Shown piece after piece: positions 15,480 to 22,325 of a DNA stretch of 31,130 nt. Source of the DNA: a virus; the IMG/VR virus record IMGVR_UViG_3300042392_002234, positions 1 to 31,130 of that record. The stretch is one strand, 5' to 3'. The notes beneath the pieces are model-generated. The model did not search any database. It worked only from the letters and a program-made list of their open reading frames with translations, and was not told where the DNA came from. The number at the start of each line of letters is the position of its first letter. Position 1 is the first letter of the stretch. Position numbers and translations under genes: made by a program.

Positions 15480-15599
15480 ATGAGGAACTTTTTTACCAAA
15501 TTGCTTCATAAATTTGACGCAATCTTGGTCTGGTCATTGGTTGTATGTTCTTGGGCAATGTGTATAATCCTTTTTCTGTTACTGATGTTTTTTGTGTGA
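15480..15599 (+). CDS. 39-residue single-pass membrane protein
   Basis: The ATG follows the stop of lipoprotein A directly (TAAATG). The product has a short amphipathic N-terminus, then one hydrophobic helix from about residue 14 to the C-terminus, rich in Leu, Phe, Val, Cys and Trp. It lies between two paralogous lipoprotein genes. No own ribosome-binding site is seen, so it probably depends on coupling. It might be an accessory to the lipoproteins or a small membrane toxin or holin-like peptide. Confidence 0.45.
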   Translation: MRNFFTKLLHKFDAILVWSLVVCSWAMCIILFLLLMFFV

Positions 15600-15626
15600 A
15601 AACTCCTATCTAAAGAAAGCAACGAT

Positions 15627-16049
15627 ATGAAAAGCCTACTACCACTAACATTTCTTTTCCTCGTCGGTTGTTCGGCAGGAATCTCCGATGGAGAGACGAC
15701 TACTCTTGCTCCCTTACCAACGACTGGAGTCCCAGTCTTCGACACAATCCCGTCCACGGATAGTCCATTCACTCAAGAGCAAACATCATTCTTGGATGAC
15801 GTGTATTTCTTTTACGGCTCAACGCCAACAATGCCTGACGAAGAAATCGTACAGACAGGCGAGTTGTGGTGTCAGTTGATGAACGAGGGCATGACTGCTG
15901 ACGATGTGATTGGCCGCATTAACGAAGGCTCGGCGGATAATGATGAGGCAAAACTTCATTACTCTATAGTTATGTCTGGTGGAGAGAACTTGTGCAAAGA
16001 CCAGTTCGCTAAGGCTGAGTCAATCGCTCTACGTCCGCTCACTCCGTAG
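15627..16049 (+). CDS. DUF732-like secreted lipoprotein B
   Basis: A 140-residue lipoprotein with signal MKSLLPLTFLFLVGC (C15) and a Thr/Pro-rich linker, followed by a helical domain containing QTSFLDDVYFFYGS, EEIVQTGELWCQLMNEGMTADDV and a late GENLCKDQF. Same length and same motif order as lipoprotein A, so the two are paralogues that have diverged. Two domain cysteines could form the DUF732 disulfide. Exported to the outer face of the cytoplasmic membrane. Confidence 0.75.
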   Translation: MKSLLPLTFLFLVGCSAGISDGETTTLAPLPTTGVPVFDTIPSTDSPFTQEQTSFLDDVYFFYGSTPTMPDEEIVQTGELWCQLMNEGMTADDVIGRINEGSADNDEAKLHYSIVMSGGENLCKDQFAKAESIALRPLTP

Positions 16050-16142
16050 AACTGCTAGCGAAAGTAGAAAATCGTGACCGAGGCGTGCCCGCTTTATATC
16101 AAATTCATTTGTAAATTGAAAACCATAATTGATTTAAAATTT

Positions 16143-16148
16143 TATAAT
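16143..16148 (+). promoter_or_regulatory. Candidate -10 in the 16050-16183 gap
   Basis: A TATAAT box in an A/T-rich stretch, about 35 bases before the next ATG. No good -35 at standard spacing was seen, so confidence is limited. Confidence 0.35.
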
Positions 16149-16183
16149 ATTCCTTACAAATTAAAACCCAAAGGATAAAATAC

Positions 16184-16486
16184 ATGGCGAACAACAAGGG
16201 GACACTAGGAGCCATACATGTTGAGGGCAAGGACCTTGATGTTGTGTATGTTATTTGGCATACATCTGACCCCTCTAAAAGATGGTTTGTGACGGTAGAG
16301 GAAACCAAAGAGAGAGCAATATTGCAATCACTAGTGGACCGACGGCCCCATCCCGGAAATCAAGGGTACACTCAGGACGCATGGACATACGAAATAGTTA
16401 GCGAAAAAACATGGCTACGAATGAATGCCGGCGGGCTTCCAATCCCTCCGAAAAGAATGTTAGTAAACACAAACTCAAATCAATAG
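16184..16486 (+). CDS. Hypothetical protein, 100 residues
   Basis: Starts at ATG 16184 with AGGA at suitable distance. The sequence is a mixed alpha/beta protein with several Trp residues (VIWHTSDPSKRWFVTVEE, DAWTYEIVSEKTWLRM) and a Pro-rich end. No signal peptide, membrane helix or family was recognised. It is followed directly by the tRNA gene. Confidence 0.65.
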   Translation: MANNKGTLGAIHVEGKDLDVVYVIWHTSDPSKRWFVTVEETKERAILQSLVDRRPHPGNQGYTQDAWTYEIVSEKTWLRMNAGGLPIPPKRMLVNTNSNQ

Positions 16487-16499
16487 AAGTTCCGAACTA

Positions 16500-16576
16500 G
16501 GGCCTGTAGCTCAGATGGTTAGAGCAGGGGACTCATAATCCCTTGGCCGCGGGTTCAAGTCCTGCCGGGCCCACCA
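16500..16576 (+). tRNA. tRNA with CAU anticodon, probably tRNA-Ile2
   Basis: A full cloverleaf: acceptor GGGCCTG pairs with CGGGCCC (one G-U), D-arm GCTC/GAGC, anticodon stem GGGGA/TCCCT with loop CTCATAA, T-arm GCGGG/CCTGC, discriminator A and encoded CCA. CAU could be elongator Met, initiator Met or Ile2. The anticodon arm and flanks (AGGGGACTCATAATCCCTTGG) closely resemble Escherichia coli tRNA-Ile2. The C4-G69 and C5-G68 acceptor pairs are identity elements for lysidine synthase TilS. I therefore favour Ile2, which would read AUA after lysidine modification. Confidence 0.9.
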
Positions 16577-16605
16577 AATAAAAGAAACATAGGAAGAGGA
16601 TAGTC

Positions 16606-16788
16606 GTGACAGACAAGAAGAATAAACCATCACCAAAACAAAAAGCACTTCCGCGCACGACCGTAAGGCCGATAAAAAGCGAATCGACCGCAGCCTCGAC
16701 GACTACTGCCGTCGCTCGTGTGAAAATTCTGCCGATTGATAAGGCGGCCATTGCATTATCCAAAATCAAGAAAAGGAAAACACAATGA
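16606..16788 (+). CDS. Small basic protein, unknown function
   Basis: A 60-residue protein starting at GTG 16606 behind AGGAAGAGG. It is rich in Lys, Pro, Thr and Ala, with a low-complexity centre and a basic end. It overlaps the next gene by four bases (ATGA). No family recognised; likely disordered. Confidence 0.55.
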   Translation: MTDKKNKPSPKQKALPRTTVRPIKSESTAASTTTAVARVKILPIDKAAIALSKIKKRKTQ

Positions 16789-17054
16789 CAACAAGAGAGA
16801 AAATTTCTAAACTTTTTGAAGAGATGGATGAATCAGTTCTTCTGATGGACGGATTTGAAGAAGCTTTTATTGGATACAGCCAGAGAATGAACGAACCAGT
16901 CCTGGCGGTTTACTCTTATGAAAAAATGCTTGGCGTACTTGTCCGTCGAGACGACATGGACTACGACGAAGCTGCCGAATACATCAGTTATAACTGCCTC
17001 GGCGCATGGGTAGGGGAAAGGACCCCAATCATCGTAAACGACTCCCCGTTTTAG
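16785..17054 (+). CDS. Conserved phage hypothetical protein
   Basis: An 89-residue acidic protein. The C-terminal pattern MDYDEAAEYISYNCLGAWVGERTPII is one I recognise from small phage proteins of unknown function (acidic helix, then YN..GA.VGE.TP). The start overlaps the previous stop. It is the last gene before a strong terminator, which suggests it ends the operon that begins near 13794. Confidence 0.7.
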   Translation: MTTREKISKLFEEMDESVLLMDGFEEAFIGYSQRMNEPVLAVYSYEKMLGVLVRRDDMDYDEAAEYISYNCLGAWVGERTPIIVNDSPF

Positions 17055-17096
17055 GGGCAGCACCGCCGGCTTGGACCCTTACGTATACTGTGGCGA

Positions 17097-17157
17097 CCCT
17101 CTATCTCAGATACGGGAACAGCGCCCCTGTTGGGGTTCTTTTCATCTGAGGGTTTTT
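17097..17157 (+). terminator. Nested hairpin terminator
   Basis: An inner stem CCCC/GGGG (loop TGTT) is followed by TTCTTTT. An outer stem pairs CAGAT and CCCT with ATCTG and AGGG, leaving a bulge, and is followed by TTTTTCTT. It lies about 45 bases after the stop of the last plus-strand gene. Confidence 0.65.
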
Positions 17158-17244
17158 CTTCTGATTTCTTTTTACGAAGCATGAATCAATTTTCTCACAA
17201 TTTCAACGACCTTAGATTAGCTACGGCCAATAAATCTGAAATTG

Positions 17245-17442
17245 TTAAAAAAGTGAATGATTTTCGGGAATTTTAACCTCACTGCAAAACACATGTTTGT
17301 ACTCGTACATTTCCTCAATTACGCGATTTACTGTCTTGCCGTTTCCTTTTAGCCAAACAGAAGCTTTACGCTCTACTGTATTGTCGCCAGGACGAAGTGA
17401 CAGCCCGCAACCCTTGCAAGTAAACATCGATGGGAGATTCAA
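17245..17442 (-). CDS. Small zinc-ribbon-like protein
   Basis: A 65-residue protein with C-x2-C (FTCKGCG) near the start and H-x2-C (KHVFC) near the end, a likely zinc site. The start is TTG at 17442, preceded by GAGGA at about six bases, and it overlaps the stop of an upstream 29-residue gene as TTGA. An ATG five codons later lacks a ribosome-binding site. No function assigned; zinc ribbons of this size often bind nucleic acid or protein partners. Confidence 0.6.
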   Translation of the reverse strand: MNLPSMFTCKGCGLSLRPGDNTVERKASVWLKGNGKTVNRVIEEMYEYKHVFCSEVKIPENHSLF

Positions 17443-17528
17443 TCTTTTTCCTCAAATCTTTTTGACTTCTTCAAAATTACATAAACCACACCCAGTAGGG
17501 CGAGTACAGGAATCGTCGTCCAGTTCAT
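17439..17528 (-). CDS. 29-residue membrane peptide
   Basis: Product: MNWTTIPVLALLGVVYVILK followed by a short charged tail (KKSKRFEEKD). It has one hydrophobic segment with a positive-inside tail. A GGG-rich ribosome-binding region precedes the ATG. Its TGA overlaps the TTG of the next gene, the usual sign of coupling, which raises confidence in both. Function unknown. Confidence 0.5.
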   Translation of the reverse strand: MNWTTIPVLALLGVVYVILKKSKRFEEKD

Positions 17529-17634
17529 TATTCCCAGCCCTTTGCAAAATTTTTCATATTTACCCTTCTTTAAGTGTCTAGTAATAATACCCAGACTATT
17601 CAGAAATATGCAATCCCATGTATTAGTATTTTCT

Positions 17635-17698
17635 TAAATCGGTGAGGCTCGCTCAATCTCTCCTTTCGACATATCCCTGTGCGAGTCTCGCCGATTTA
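17635..17698 (+). promoter_or_regulatory. Long RNA hairpin upstream of the SNF2 gene
   Basis: TAAATCGGTGAGGCTCGC (17635-17652) pairs over all 18 positions with GCGAGTCTCGCCGATTTA (17681-17698), with a 28-base loop. The two non-Watson-Crick positions are both G-U wobbles in plus-strand RNA, and would be A-C mismatches in the other strand. No T-run follows, so it is not an intrinsic terminator. It ends 16 bases before the helicase ATG and could mask or regulate that start. Confidence 0.7.
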
Positions 17699-17714
17699 CA
17701 GTACCCTGTATCCA

Positions 17715-19631
17715 ATGAAGTTGTATTTAGACAAAAACGAGATAGTGCTCGATTTCCCTTACGACGCCCAACAGGTATCAGAGCTTAAACAGATTCGTGG
17801 GGCGCGATGGGACAAGCAGTCCAAGCTTTGGCGGGTTCCAATAACCTCCCTTGCTGAAGCACGTGATTTTGCCATAAATCATGACTTCGAAGTGACAATC
17901 GATGTTCTTACATTCAGTGCACCGAAGCCACGCACAGGAAGCGCCAGGGTCTCCCTAGAGAATGACGCGATTGCTATTCGCGTACCATATGAGCGCGTCA
18001 TCATTAAGGCCGTCAAGCAGATTCCTGCAGTTTCATGGAATGCAGATAAGCATTATTGGGAGGCTCCAAATTCATCAGTAATCAACGTCATGGAATGGGC
18101 CGAAAAGTTTGACGTCGTCGTCCAGCCAGATGTGTCGGCGATGTCGAGTGAGGTTACCGCTCGTATGAATCAGTTCATCGAGGCTTCACGCTCTACTGAT
18201 GCAAAAGTAGAAATTCCAAATCTTCAGGGGGATTTACTTCCGTATCAGCATGCCGGCGTTGCGTATGCAGCAAATGCACGTCGAACATTTATCGCCGATG
18301 ATATGGGACTGGGAAAAACTTTACAATCGATTGCAACATTAGAATACGTATGGGATTCGTATCCTGCAGTTGTTGTATGTCCACCAAGCCTTGTTTTAAA
18401 TTGGGTTGCTGAATGGAATCGATGGCTACCTAATCGAAAGATTGCGCCGGTAATAAATCGCAAAGATTTCCCCGAAAAAGGTTCTTATGACGTTGTCGTT
18501 ATTGGTTACAGCAACATTGCTCACTGGGAAAAGCGCCTAACCGGCCATCGCTCTTATATTTTTGACGAGAGCCACTATGCAAAAACGCCAACAGCCCAGA
18601 GAACAAAGGCTGCTGTAAAAATAGCAAAGTCCGCACACAAAGATGGGATTGTTCTTTGTCTCACCGGGACACCAGTAACAAATCGACCTAACGAATATGC
18701 GTCACAGCTAGACATTCTCGGTCGCCTTAAAGACTTTGGGGGACTGTGGGGCTTCTATCGCCGTTACTGCGGAGCATTCCAAGACAATTTTGGACAATGG
18801 AACATCAGTGGGAACTCCCATCTCGATGAGCTTAATGAAAGACTCCGAGGCACCTGTTACATACGCCGCACGAAAGACCAAGTTCTTTCAGATTTACCAC
18901 CGGTAGTGCACAGTAAGGTTCTCGTCGAAGGTAACCCTGCAGCGATGAAAGAATACATCAAGGCAGAAAAAGACATTTTGTTGTACATCGCAGAACGGGC
19001 TCGACAACTTGCCCTAGAGCAAGGGAAGCCGTCTTATGGCGCAGCTATCGCCGCAATGATTAGAGCTGAAGCCAATGAACACCTAGTGCGGTTGTCTGTT
19101 CTTCGTAGACTAGCCGCTAAAGCAAAAATGGAAGTTGCGGCGGAATGGATTAATGGACGCATTGAGAATGGCAAGAAAGTCGTAGTTGCTGCTCACCACC
19201 GTGAGGTCGTTGATGAGCTCGCTCGCAAGTTCGGAAATATTCGAATCCAGGGTGGTATGTCAGTAGAAGAAGTAGAGGAAAATAAACGTCGTTTTCAGAC
19301 GGAGAGTATTGACAGTGCGCCTGTAATAGTTCTTTCTATACAGGCAGCAAAAACCGGACACACATTAACGGCAGCTGAAGAATGCCTTTTTGTCGAACTG
19401 CCATGGACGCCAGCAGACCTTGACCAGACATACAGTCGCTTGCATCGTATTGGTCAGAAAGGAAGCGTCACTTCAACATATATGCTTGCGGCAGGAACGA
19501 TAGATGAAGACATTTATGATTTAATAGAAAAGAAACGGGCTGTCGTTGACGCCGCCATAGAAGGTGGCGAAGTATCCGATGAAAACAGCACCGTGCAGAT
19601 GATTATGAGATTATTTGAAAAGTTAAACTAA
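17715..19631 (+). CDS. SNF2-family helicase with two HARP-like repeats
   Basis: 638 residues from ATG 17715. Residues 1-65 and about 78-145 are two related modules (QIRGARWDKQSKLWRVP and QIPAVSWNADKHYWEAP) that match the HARP domains of SMARCAL1-type annealing helicases. The ATPase follows: DDMGLGKT (K201), a DESH box (D284-H287), LTGTP, and C-terminal motifs around SRLHRIGQ (~573-581). This is an SF2 ATPase that remodels or reanneals DNA, probably at forks or recombination intermediates. A GTG 12 codons upstream would place the RNA hairpin inside the gene and adds no homology, so I reject it. No clear Shine-Dalgarno is visible. Confidence 0.92.
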   Translation: MKLYLDKNEIVLDFPYDAQQVSELKQIRGARWDKQSKLWRVPITSLAEARDFAINHDFEVTIDVLTFSAPKPRTGSARVSLENDAIAIRVPYERVIIKAVKQIPAVSWNADKHYWEAPNSSVINVMEWAEKFDVVVQPDVSAMSSEVTARMNQFIEASRSTDAKVEIPNLQGDLLPYQHAGVAYAANARRTFIADDMGLGKTLQSIATLEYVWDSYPAVVVCPPSLVLNWVAEWNRWLPNRKIAPVINRKDFPEKGSYDVVVIGYSNIAHWEKRLTGHRSYIFDESHYAKTPTAQRTKAAVKIAKSAHKDGIVLCLTGTPVTNRPNEYASQLDILGRLKDFGGLWGFYRRYCGAFQDNFGQWNISGNSHLDELNERLRGTCYIRRTKDQVLSDLPPVVHSKVLVEGNPAAMKEYIKAEKDILLYIAERARQLALEQGKPSYGAAIAAMIRAEANEHLVRLSVLRRLAAKAKMEVAAEWINGRIENGKKVVVAAHHREVVDELARKFGNIRIQGGMSVEEVEENKRRFQTESIDSAPVIVLSIQAAKTGHTLTAAEECLFVELPWTPADLDQTYSRLHRIGQKGSVTSTYMLAAGTIDEDIYDLIEKKRAVVDAAIEGGEVSDENSTVQMIMRLFEKLN

Positions 19632-19652
19632 GTTAACTGTGGGGGCGCCTTC

Positions 19653-19681
19653 TTTTCAAAGAGATGCCGTGGATGTATAAT
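19653..19681 (+). promoter_or_regulatory. Promoter of the lysis cassette
   Basis: TTTTCA (19653-19658), 17-base spacer, perfect TATAAT (19676-19681). About 35 bases before the endolysin ATG. Confidence 0.6.
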
Positions 19682-19716
19682 GGTACTTGTCGAATAATCA
19701 ACCAGGAGACCCCCGC

Positions 19717-20535
19717 ATGTCCAAGTATCCTTTCATTAAACTCGTAGTACCAACACCACTTAAGCAGTTCAAGAATGGCCAGTTGCCAGCAAATGTTTTG
19801 GCAAAAGTCAAAACTGGCGGACAAATGTACGCCCCGGTTGCGGAACAATTTAACAAGATGTACGACGCTGCCCTCGCTGCTGGTTTCAAGCTTAAGAATG
19901 TTGGCGACTATCGTTCATTCGAAGGTCAGCTGAGCATGTTTATGGACCGCTACGTGACCACCGATACTGGCACTGGCGTCACCCGTCAGTACGAAGGCAA
20001 GACTTGGTACCTCAAGAAGGGCAAGGCCCCTTCGGCAGCACCGGACCCTACTGGTCTTAAGGGCTCGAATCATGGTTGGGGCCTCGCGATTGACCTTGGG
20101 TATGATGTCAATGGCAAACTCACCTCAATGGGTGGCGCCTGTGGCGACTGGATGTGCGCAAATGCACCAAAGTGGGGCTTCTACCTCCAAGGCGACAATC
20201 CTGCCTCTAAAGAATTTGAACTATGGCACTGGCAATACGCCCTCGGTGACGCTTCTCCCGATGGTTCCGCCGCTGCCGCACCTGCTCCTGCCGCCGCTGC
20301 TGCTGCACCTGCCGGTGGCGGTGGGGGTTTGACGTTTGGCTACCCGGGCGCCCCTGTCAAAAAGGGCTCCAAGGGAGACGCAGTAAAACTTGTTCAAGCA
20401 ATGGTTAAGGCCAACCCCGTTGATGGCGACTTTGGTGCCGGTACCGAGGCTCAGGTCAAGGTCTGGCAAAAGGCTAATGGTCTCACCGCAGACGGCGTCA
20501 TTGGACCCGTCACTTGGAAGAAAATGTTCGGCTGA
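19717..20535 (+). CDS. Endolysin: M15 D,D-peptidase plus peptidoglycan-binding domain
   Basis: 272 residues from ATG 19717, with AGGAG eight bases upstream. Residues about 15-180 form a VanY/M15 zinc peptidase: SNHGWGLAID supplies H119 and D126, and FELWHW supplies E168 and H171. An Ala/Pro and Gly linker of about 25 residues leads to a PG_binding_1 domain (about 210-272: KKGSKGDAVKLVQ ... DGDFGAGTEAQVKVWQKANGL.ADGVIGPVTW). It cleaves peptide cross-links in peptidoglycan at lysis. No signal peptide, so export depends on the holin encoded just downstream. Confidence 0.93.
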   Translation: MSKYPFIKLVVPTPLKQFKNGQLPANVLAKVKTGGQMYAPVAEQFNKMYDAALAAGFKLKNVGDYRSFEGQLSMFMDRYVTTDTGTGVTRQYEGKTWYLKKGKAPSAAPDPTGLKGSNHGWGLAIDLGYDVNGKLTSMGGACGDWMCANAPKWGFYLQGDNPASKEFELWHWQYALGDASPDGSAAAAPAPAAAAAAPAGGGGGLTFGYPGAPVKKGSKGDAVKLVQAMVKANPVDGDFGAGTEAQVKVWQKANGLTADGVIGPVTWKKMFG

Positions 20536-20556
20536 CGGCCCGAAAGAAGAGGTGCC

Positions 20557-20748
20557 ATGAAAATTCATAGATTAGCAATTGGCTTATCTTTAATTCTTGC
20601 CCCATTCCTGGCTTCTTGCGGGGATGGTTCATATAGATATGCATGTCAAGACCCTGCAAACTGGGAGAACATGGAATGCAACCCACCTATTTGCGAAGTA
20701 AATGGACATTGTTGGTACACGCTTGTCGGAAAAGGAAGTCAACCATGA
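20557..20748 (+). CDS. Small Cys-rich lipoprotein in lysis cassette
   Basis: A 63-residue lipoprotein with AGAGGTG before the ATG. The signal ends in lipobox FLASC (C21). The mature part, YRYACQDPANWENMECNPPICEVNGHCW, has four cysteines that could form two disulfides; the YRY.CQ.P.NW...EC..P.C pattern recalls small lipoproteins found beside lysis genes in aquatic phages. Its role is unknown; a spanin-like part is possible but an actinobacterial host lacks a classical outer membrane. It overlaps the holin-like gene (ATGA). Confidence 0.7.
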   Translation: MKIHRLAIGLSLILAPFLASCGDGSYRYACQDPANWENMECNPPICEVNGHCWYTLVGKGSQP

Positions 20749-21014
20749 GAAAGAAACGCTATTCGTCAGATGAGCTGGATGCTCGCCTGAAATTTGTTAT
20801 TGGCTGCGTCCTTGGCGGAGTTCTTCTTATTACGACAGGTGCAATCCTGTATGCGCTCGTGTTCGTCACCCAGCCCATCGGTGTTCAAGCCGAGAACGAC
20901 AAGATGTTTTTCAGCGTTCTTTCAAGCGTTGCAACTTTCATTACGGGAACTCTCGCCGGCTTGATGATTTCCAACTCACGCAAAGGTACAGACGACACAG
21001 ATTCGGAAGTCTGA
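20745..21014 (+). CDS. Holin-like two-helix membrane protein
   Basis: 89 residues. A charged N-terminus is followed by two hydrophobic helices, about 20-45 (FVIGCVLGGVLLITTGAILY) and about 58-80 (FFSVLSSVATFITGTLAGLM), with a polar acidic tail. The size, two helices and position three genes into the endolysin cassette support a class II holin that times lysis. The start overlaps the lipoprotein stop. Confidence 0.7.
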   Translation: MRKKRYSSDELDARLKFVIGCVLGGVLLITTGAILYALVFVTQPIGVQAENDKMFFSVLSSVATFITGTLAGLMISNSRKGTDDTDSEV

Positions 21015-21331
21015 TGACCCAGGCTTCCTTATTCCCCGAAGGGCCGAAAACCGCTCAATGTTCAGCATGTCTTTCTTTGCTGCCATGCACGCAACAACGG
21101 TCATACCCTGACCTGGGTTGGGTGCTGCCGTTTGATACGTTCGGCTACTACGGGGGATTCGACGACAACACTGACGTACTCTCTGGGTATATGCGTTCCA
21201 GGGAATGGATTCTCTGCCACGATTGTGTTGTGAAGTTTCTCGAGACATTTCCTTTACTTGCCCAGACCATTGGGCAGAATTGTCATCAAAGCAACTCGAG
21301 CTCCTCGACGCCATGCTGCAATCACGCCTAA
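21014..21331 (+). CDS. Zinc-ribbon protein, unknown function
   Basis: 105 residues. The start overlaps the holin stop by one base (TGATG). CSAC near residue 16 and CHDC near residue 68 give a CxxC...CxxC zinc site enclosing an aromatic, Gly-rich middle. The C-terminus is Ser- and Cys-rich. No family recognised. It is the last gene of the lysis transcript. Confidence 0.6.
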   Translation: MTQASLFPEGPKTAQCSACLSLLPCTQQRSYPDLGWVLPFDTFGYYGGFDDNTDVLSGYMRSREWILCHDCVVKFLETFPLLAQTIGQNCHQSNSSSSTPCCNHA

Positions 21332-21367
21332 GAAGAATTAAGTCTCGGATTTAAGAAGAAGTTCGCG

Positions 21368-21396
21368 TTGACATCGTGATTTCGTCTAGGTAAAAT
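21368..21396 (+). promoter_or_regulatory. Consensus promoter with leaderless start
   Basis: Perfect TTGACA (21368-21373), 17-base spacer, TAAAAT (21391-21396), then six bases and ATG at 21403. No room for a ribosome-binding site, so the mRNA should begin at or next to the start codon. Confidence 0.85.
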
Positions 21397-21402
21397 GCCC
21401 AC

Positions 21403-21636
21403 ATGATGGACGAAGAATATACCGACAATCAAATCATTAACGACATGGAATATTTGAGAAGACTAGGCCTAATAGAGGTCGTGGGTATGAATGCCGACGG
21501 CGAATGGCTTTGGGGCGCTACGTCAAAAGGCCATGAAGTATCAAGTCGGATGTCGAACTCTTCACTCAAAGAAGAGACCCTCCGTATACTCAACGAGGAA
21601 TCCGCAAATATTTTTGGAGATGACGAAATTGGATGA
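21403..21636 (+). CDS. Small winged-helix-like protein
   Basis: 77 acidic residues. YTDNQIINDMEYLRRLGLIEVVG, then WLWGATSKGHE, resembles the recognition helix and wing of a small winged-helix domain, followed by a helical acidic tail. It is driven by the strongest promoter in the window and overlaps the next gene. Could be an early regulator or host-takeover protein; this is inference from promoter strength. Confidence 0.6.
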   Translation: MMDEEYTDNQIINDMEYLRRLGLIEVVGMNADGEWLWGATSKGHEVSSRMSNSSLKEETLRILNEESANIFGDDEIG

Positions 21637-21805
21637 AGGTCGTATTTACGCCTACTCCTATAACGCCGATAATCCATCTATTTGCACGCTATTGTGCTCC
21701 ACTCATGAAATTGACGTCTGGGAAGAAATAGGCACCGTCGATAGGCAATATGCGCAACTTATTGTCGTGGCACTAAATCACCCACATGAGAAAATGTACA
21801 ATTAG
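21620..21805 (+). CDS. Hypothetical protein, 61 residues
   Basis: Starts at ATG 21620 within the previous gene; a TTG at 21629, with GGAG nine bases upstream, is an alternative. The sequence is short, mixed alpha/beta (GRIYAYSYNADNPSICTLLC, HEIDVWEEIGTVDRQYAQ). Its end overlaps the convergent lysozyme-like gene by four bases. No family recognised. Confidence 0.5.
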   Translation: MTKLDEGRIYAYSYNADNPSICTLLCSTHEIDVWEEIGTVDRQYAQLIVVALNHPHEKMYN

Positions 21806-22314
21806 CACCTGGTTGCCCAAGGCCTCCAGCCACACTTGTTGCGTTCTTGGCTGTAATTCCACATGGCCAATCCTGCACGTAGATTGACTTCAGGGATAAA
21901 CAAGTCCTCGCAAGTATTGAGGATTCCCTTTGCCTGAAGCCAGCCAGTTGGGTTGTACTTGTTCTTTTTGCACCAGTAGCCGTTGATTTGAATGAGCCCA
22001 CGACTTCCGCCATTTGGGTCAGTCCTATTGAATGACATTGTATTACAACGTGATTCACGGTACATCACGAAACTCAACTTCTTCCAATGCGCCTCAGTCC
22101 AGCCAACCGAAATAGCCAAGTCGTGGTATTCACCGCACCGCCCGTACATAAAACGAGCTAGTTCGGTCCAATTGACTCCAGATAAATCAATAGGGGCTGT
22201 TGTACTGACCGTTTGTGCTGCTTTCGCCTTGTCCTCGCCGGCACCGCAGGTAGCCACGGTCACAACTAGGGATACGAGAACAATGCCAATTAACCATCTT
22301 TTTAATAGCTTCAT
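21802..22314 (-). CDS. Secreted lysozyme/SLT-like protein A
   Basis: 170 residues from ATG 22314 with GAGG upstream. N-terminal signal or lipoprotein-type segment (hydrophobic to about residue 22, then VATCG). The catalytic-domain pattern is VMYRESRCNTMSFN, GGSRGLIQINGYW and a late MWNYSQ, the E...GLIQIN signature of SLT/goose-type lysozyme folds, with E as likely catalyst. The C-terminus CGWRPWATRC may be a cap. A paralogue lies directly upstream. Could open the wall during infection or release. Confidence 0.75.
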   Translation of the reverse strand: MKLLKRWLIGIVLVSLVVTVATCGAGEDKAKAAQTVSTTAPIDLSGVNWTELARFMYGRCGEYHDLAISVGWTEAHWKKLSFVMYRESRCNTMSFNRTDPNGGSRGLIQINGYWCKKNKYNPTGWLQAKGILNTCEDLFIPEVNLRAGLAMWNYSQERNKCGWRPWATRC

Positions 22315-22325
22315 TTTGTTTCCTC

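Noticed and set aside
16500-16576. Initiator or elongator tRNA-Met
   Set aside because: CAU fits, but the C4-G69 and C5-G68 pairs and the anticodon arm resemble tRNA-Ile2. Not fully excluded.
17679-17714. GTG start 12 codons upstream for the SNF2 gene
   Set aside because: It would put one arm of the long hairpin into the gene, has no ribosome-binding site, and HARP-like homology begins at the ATG at 17715.
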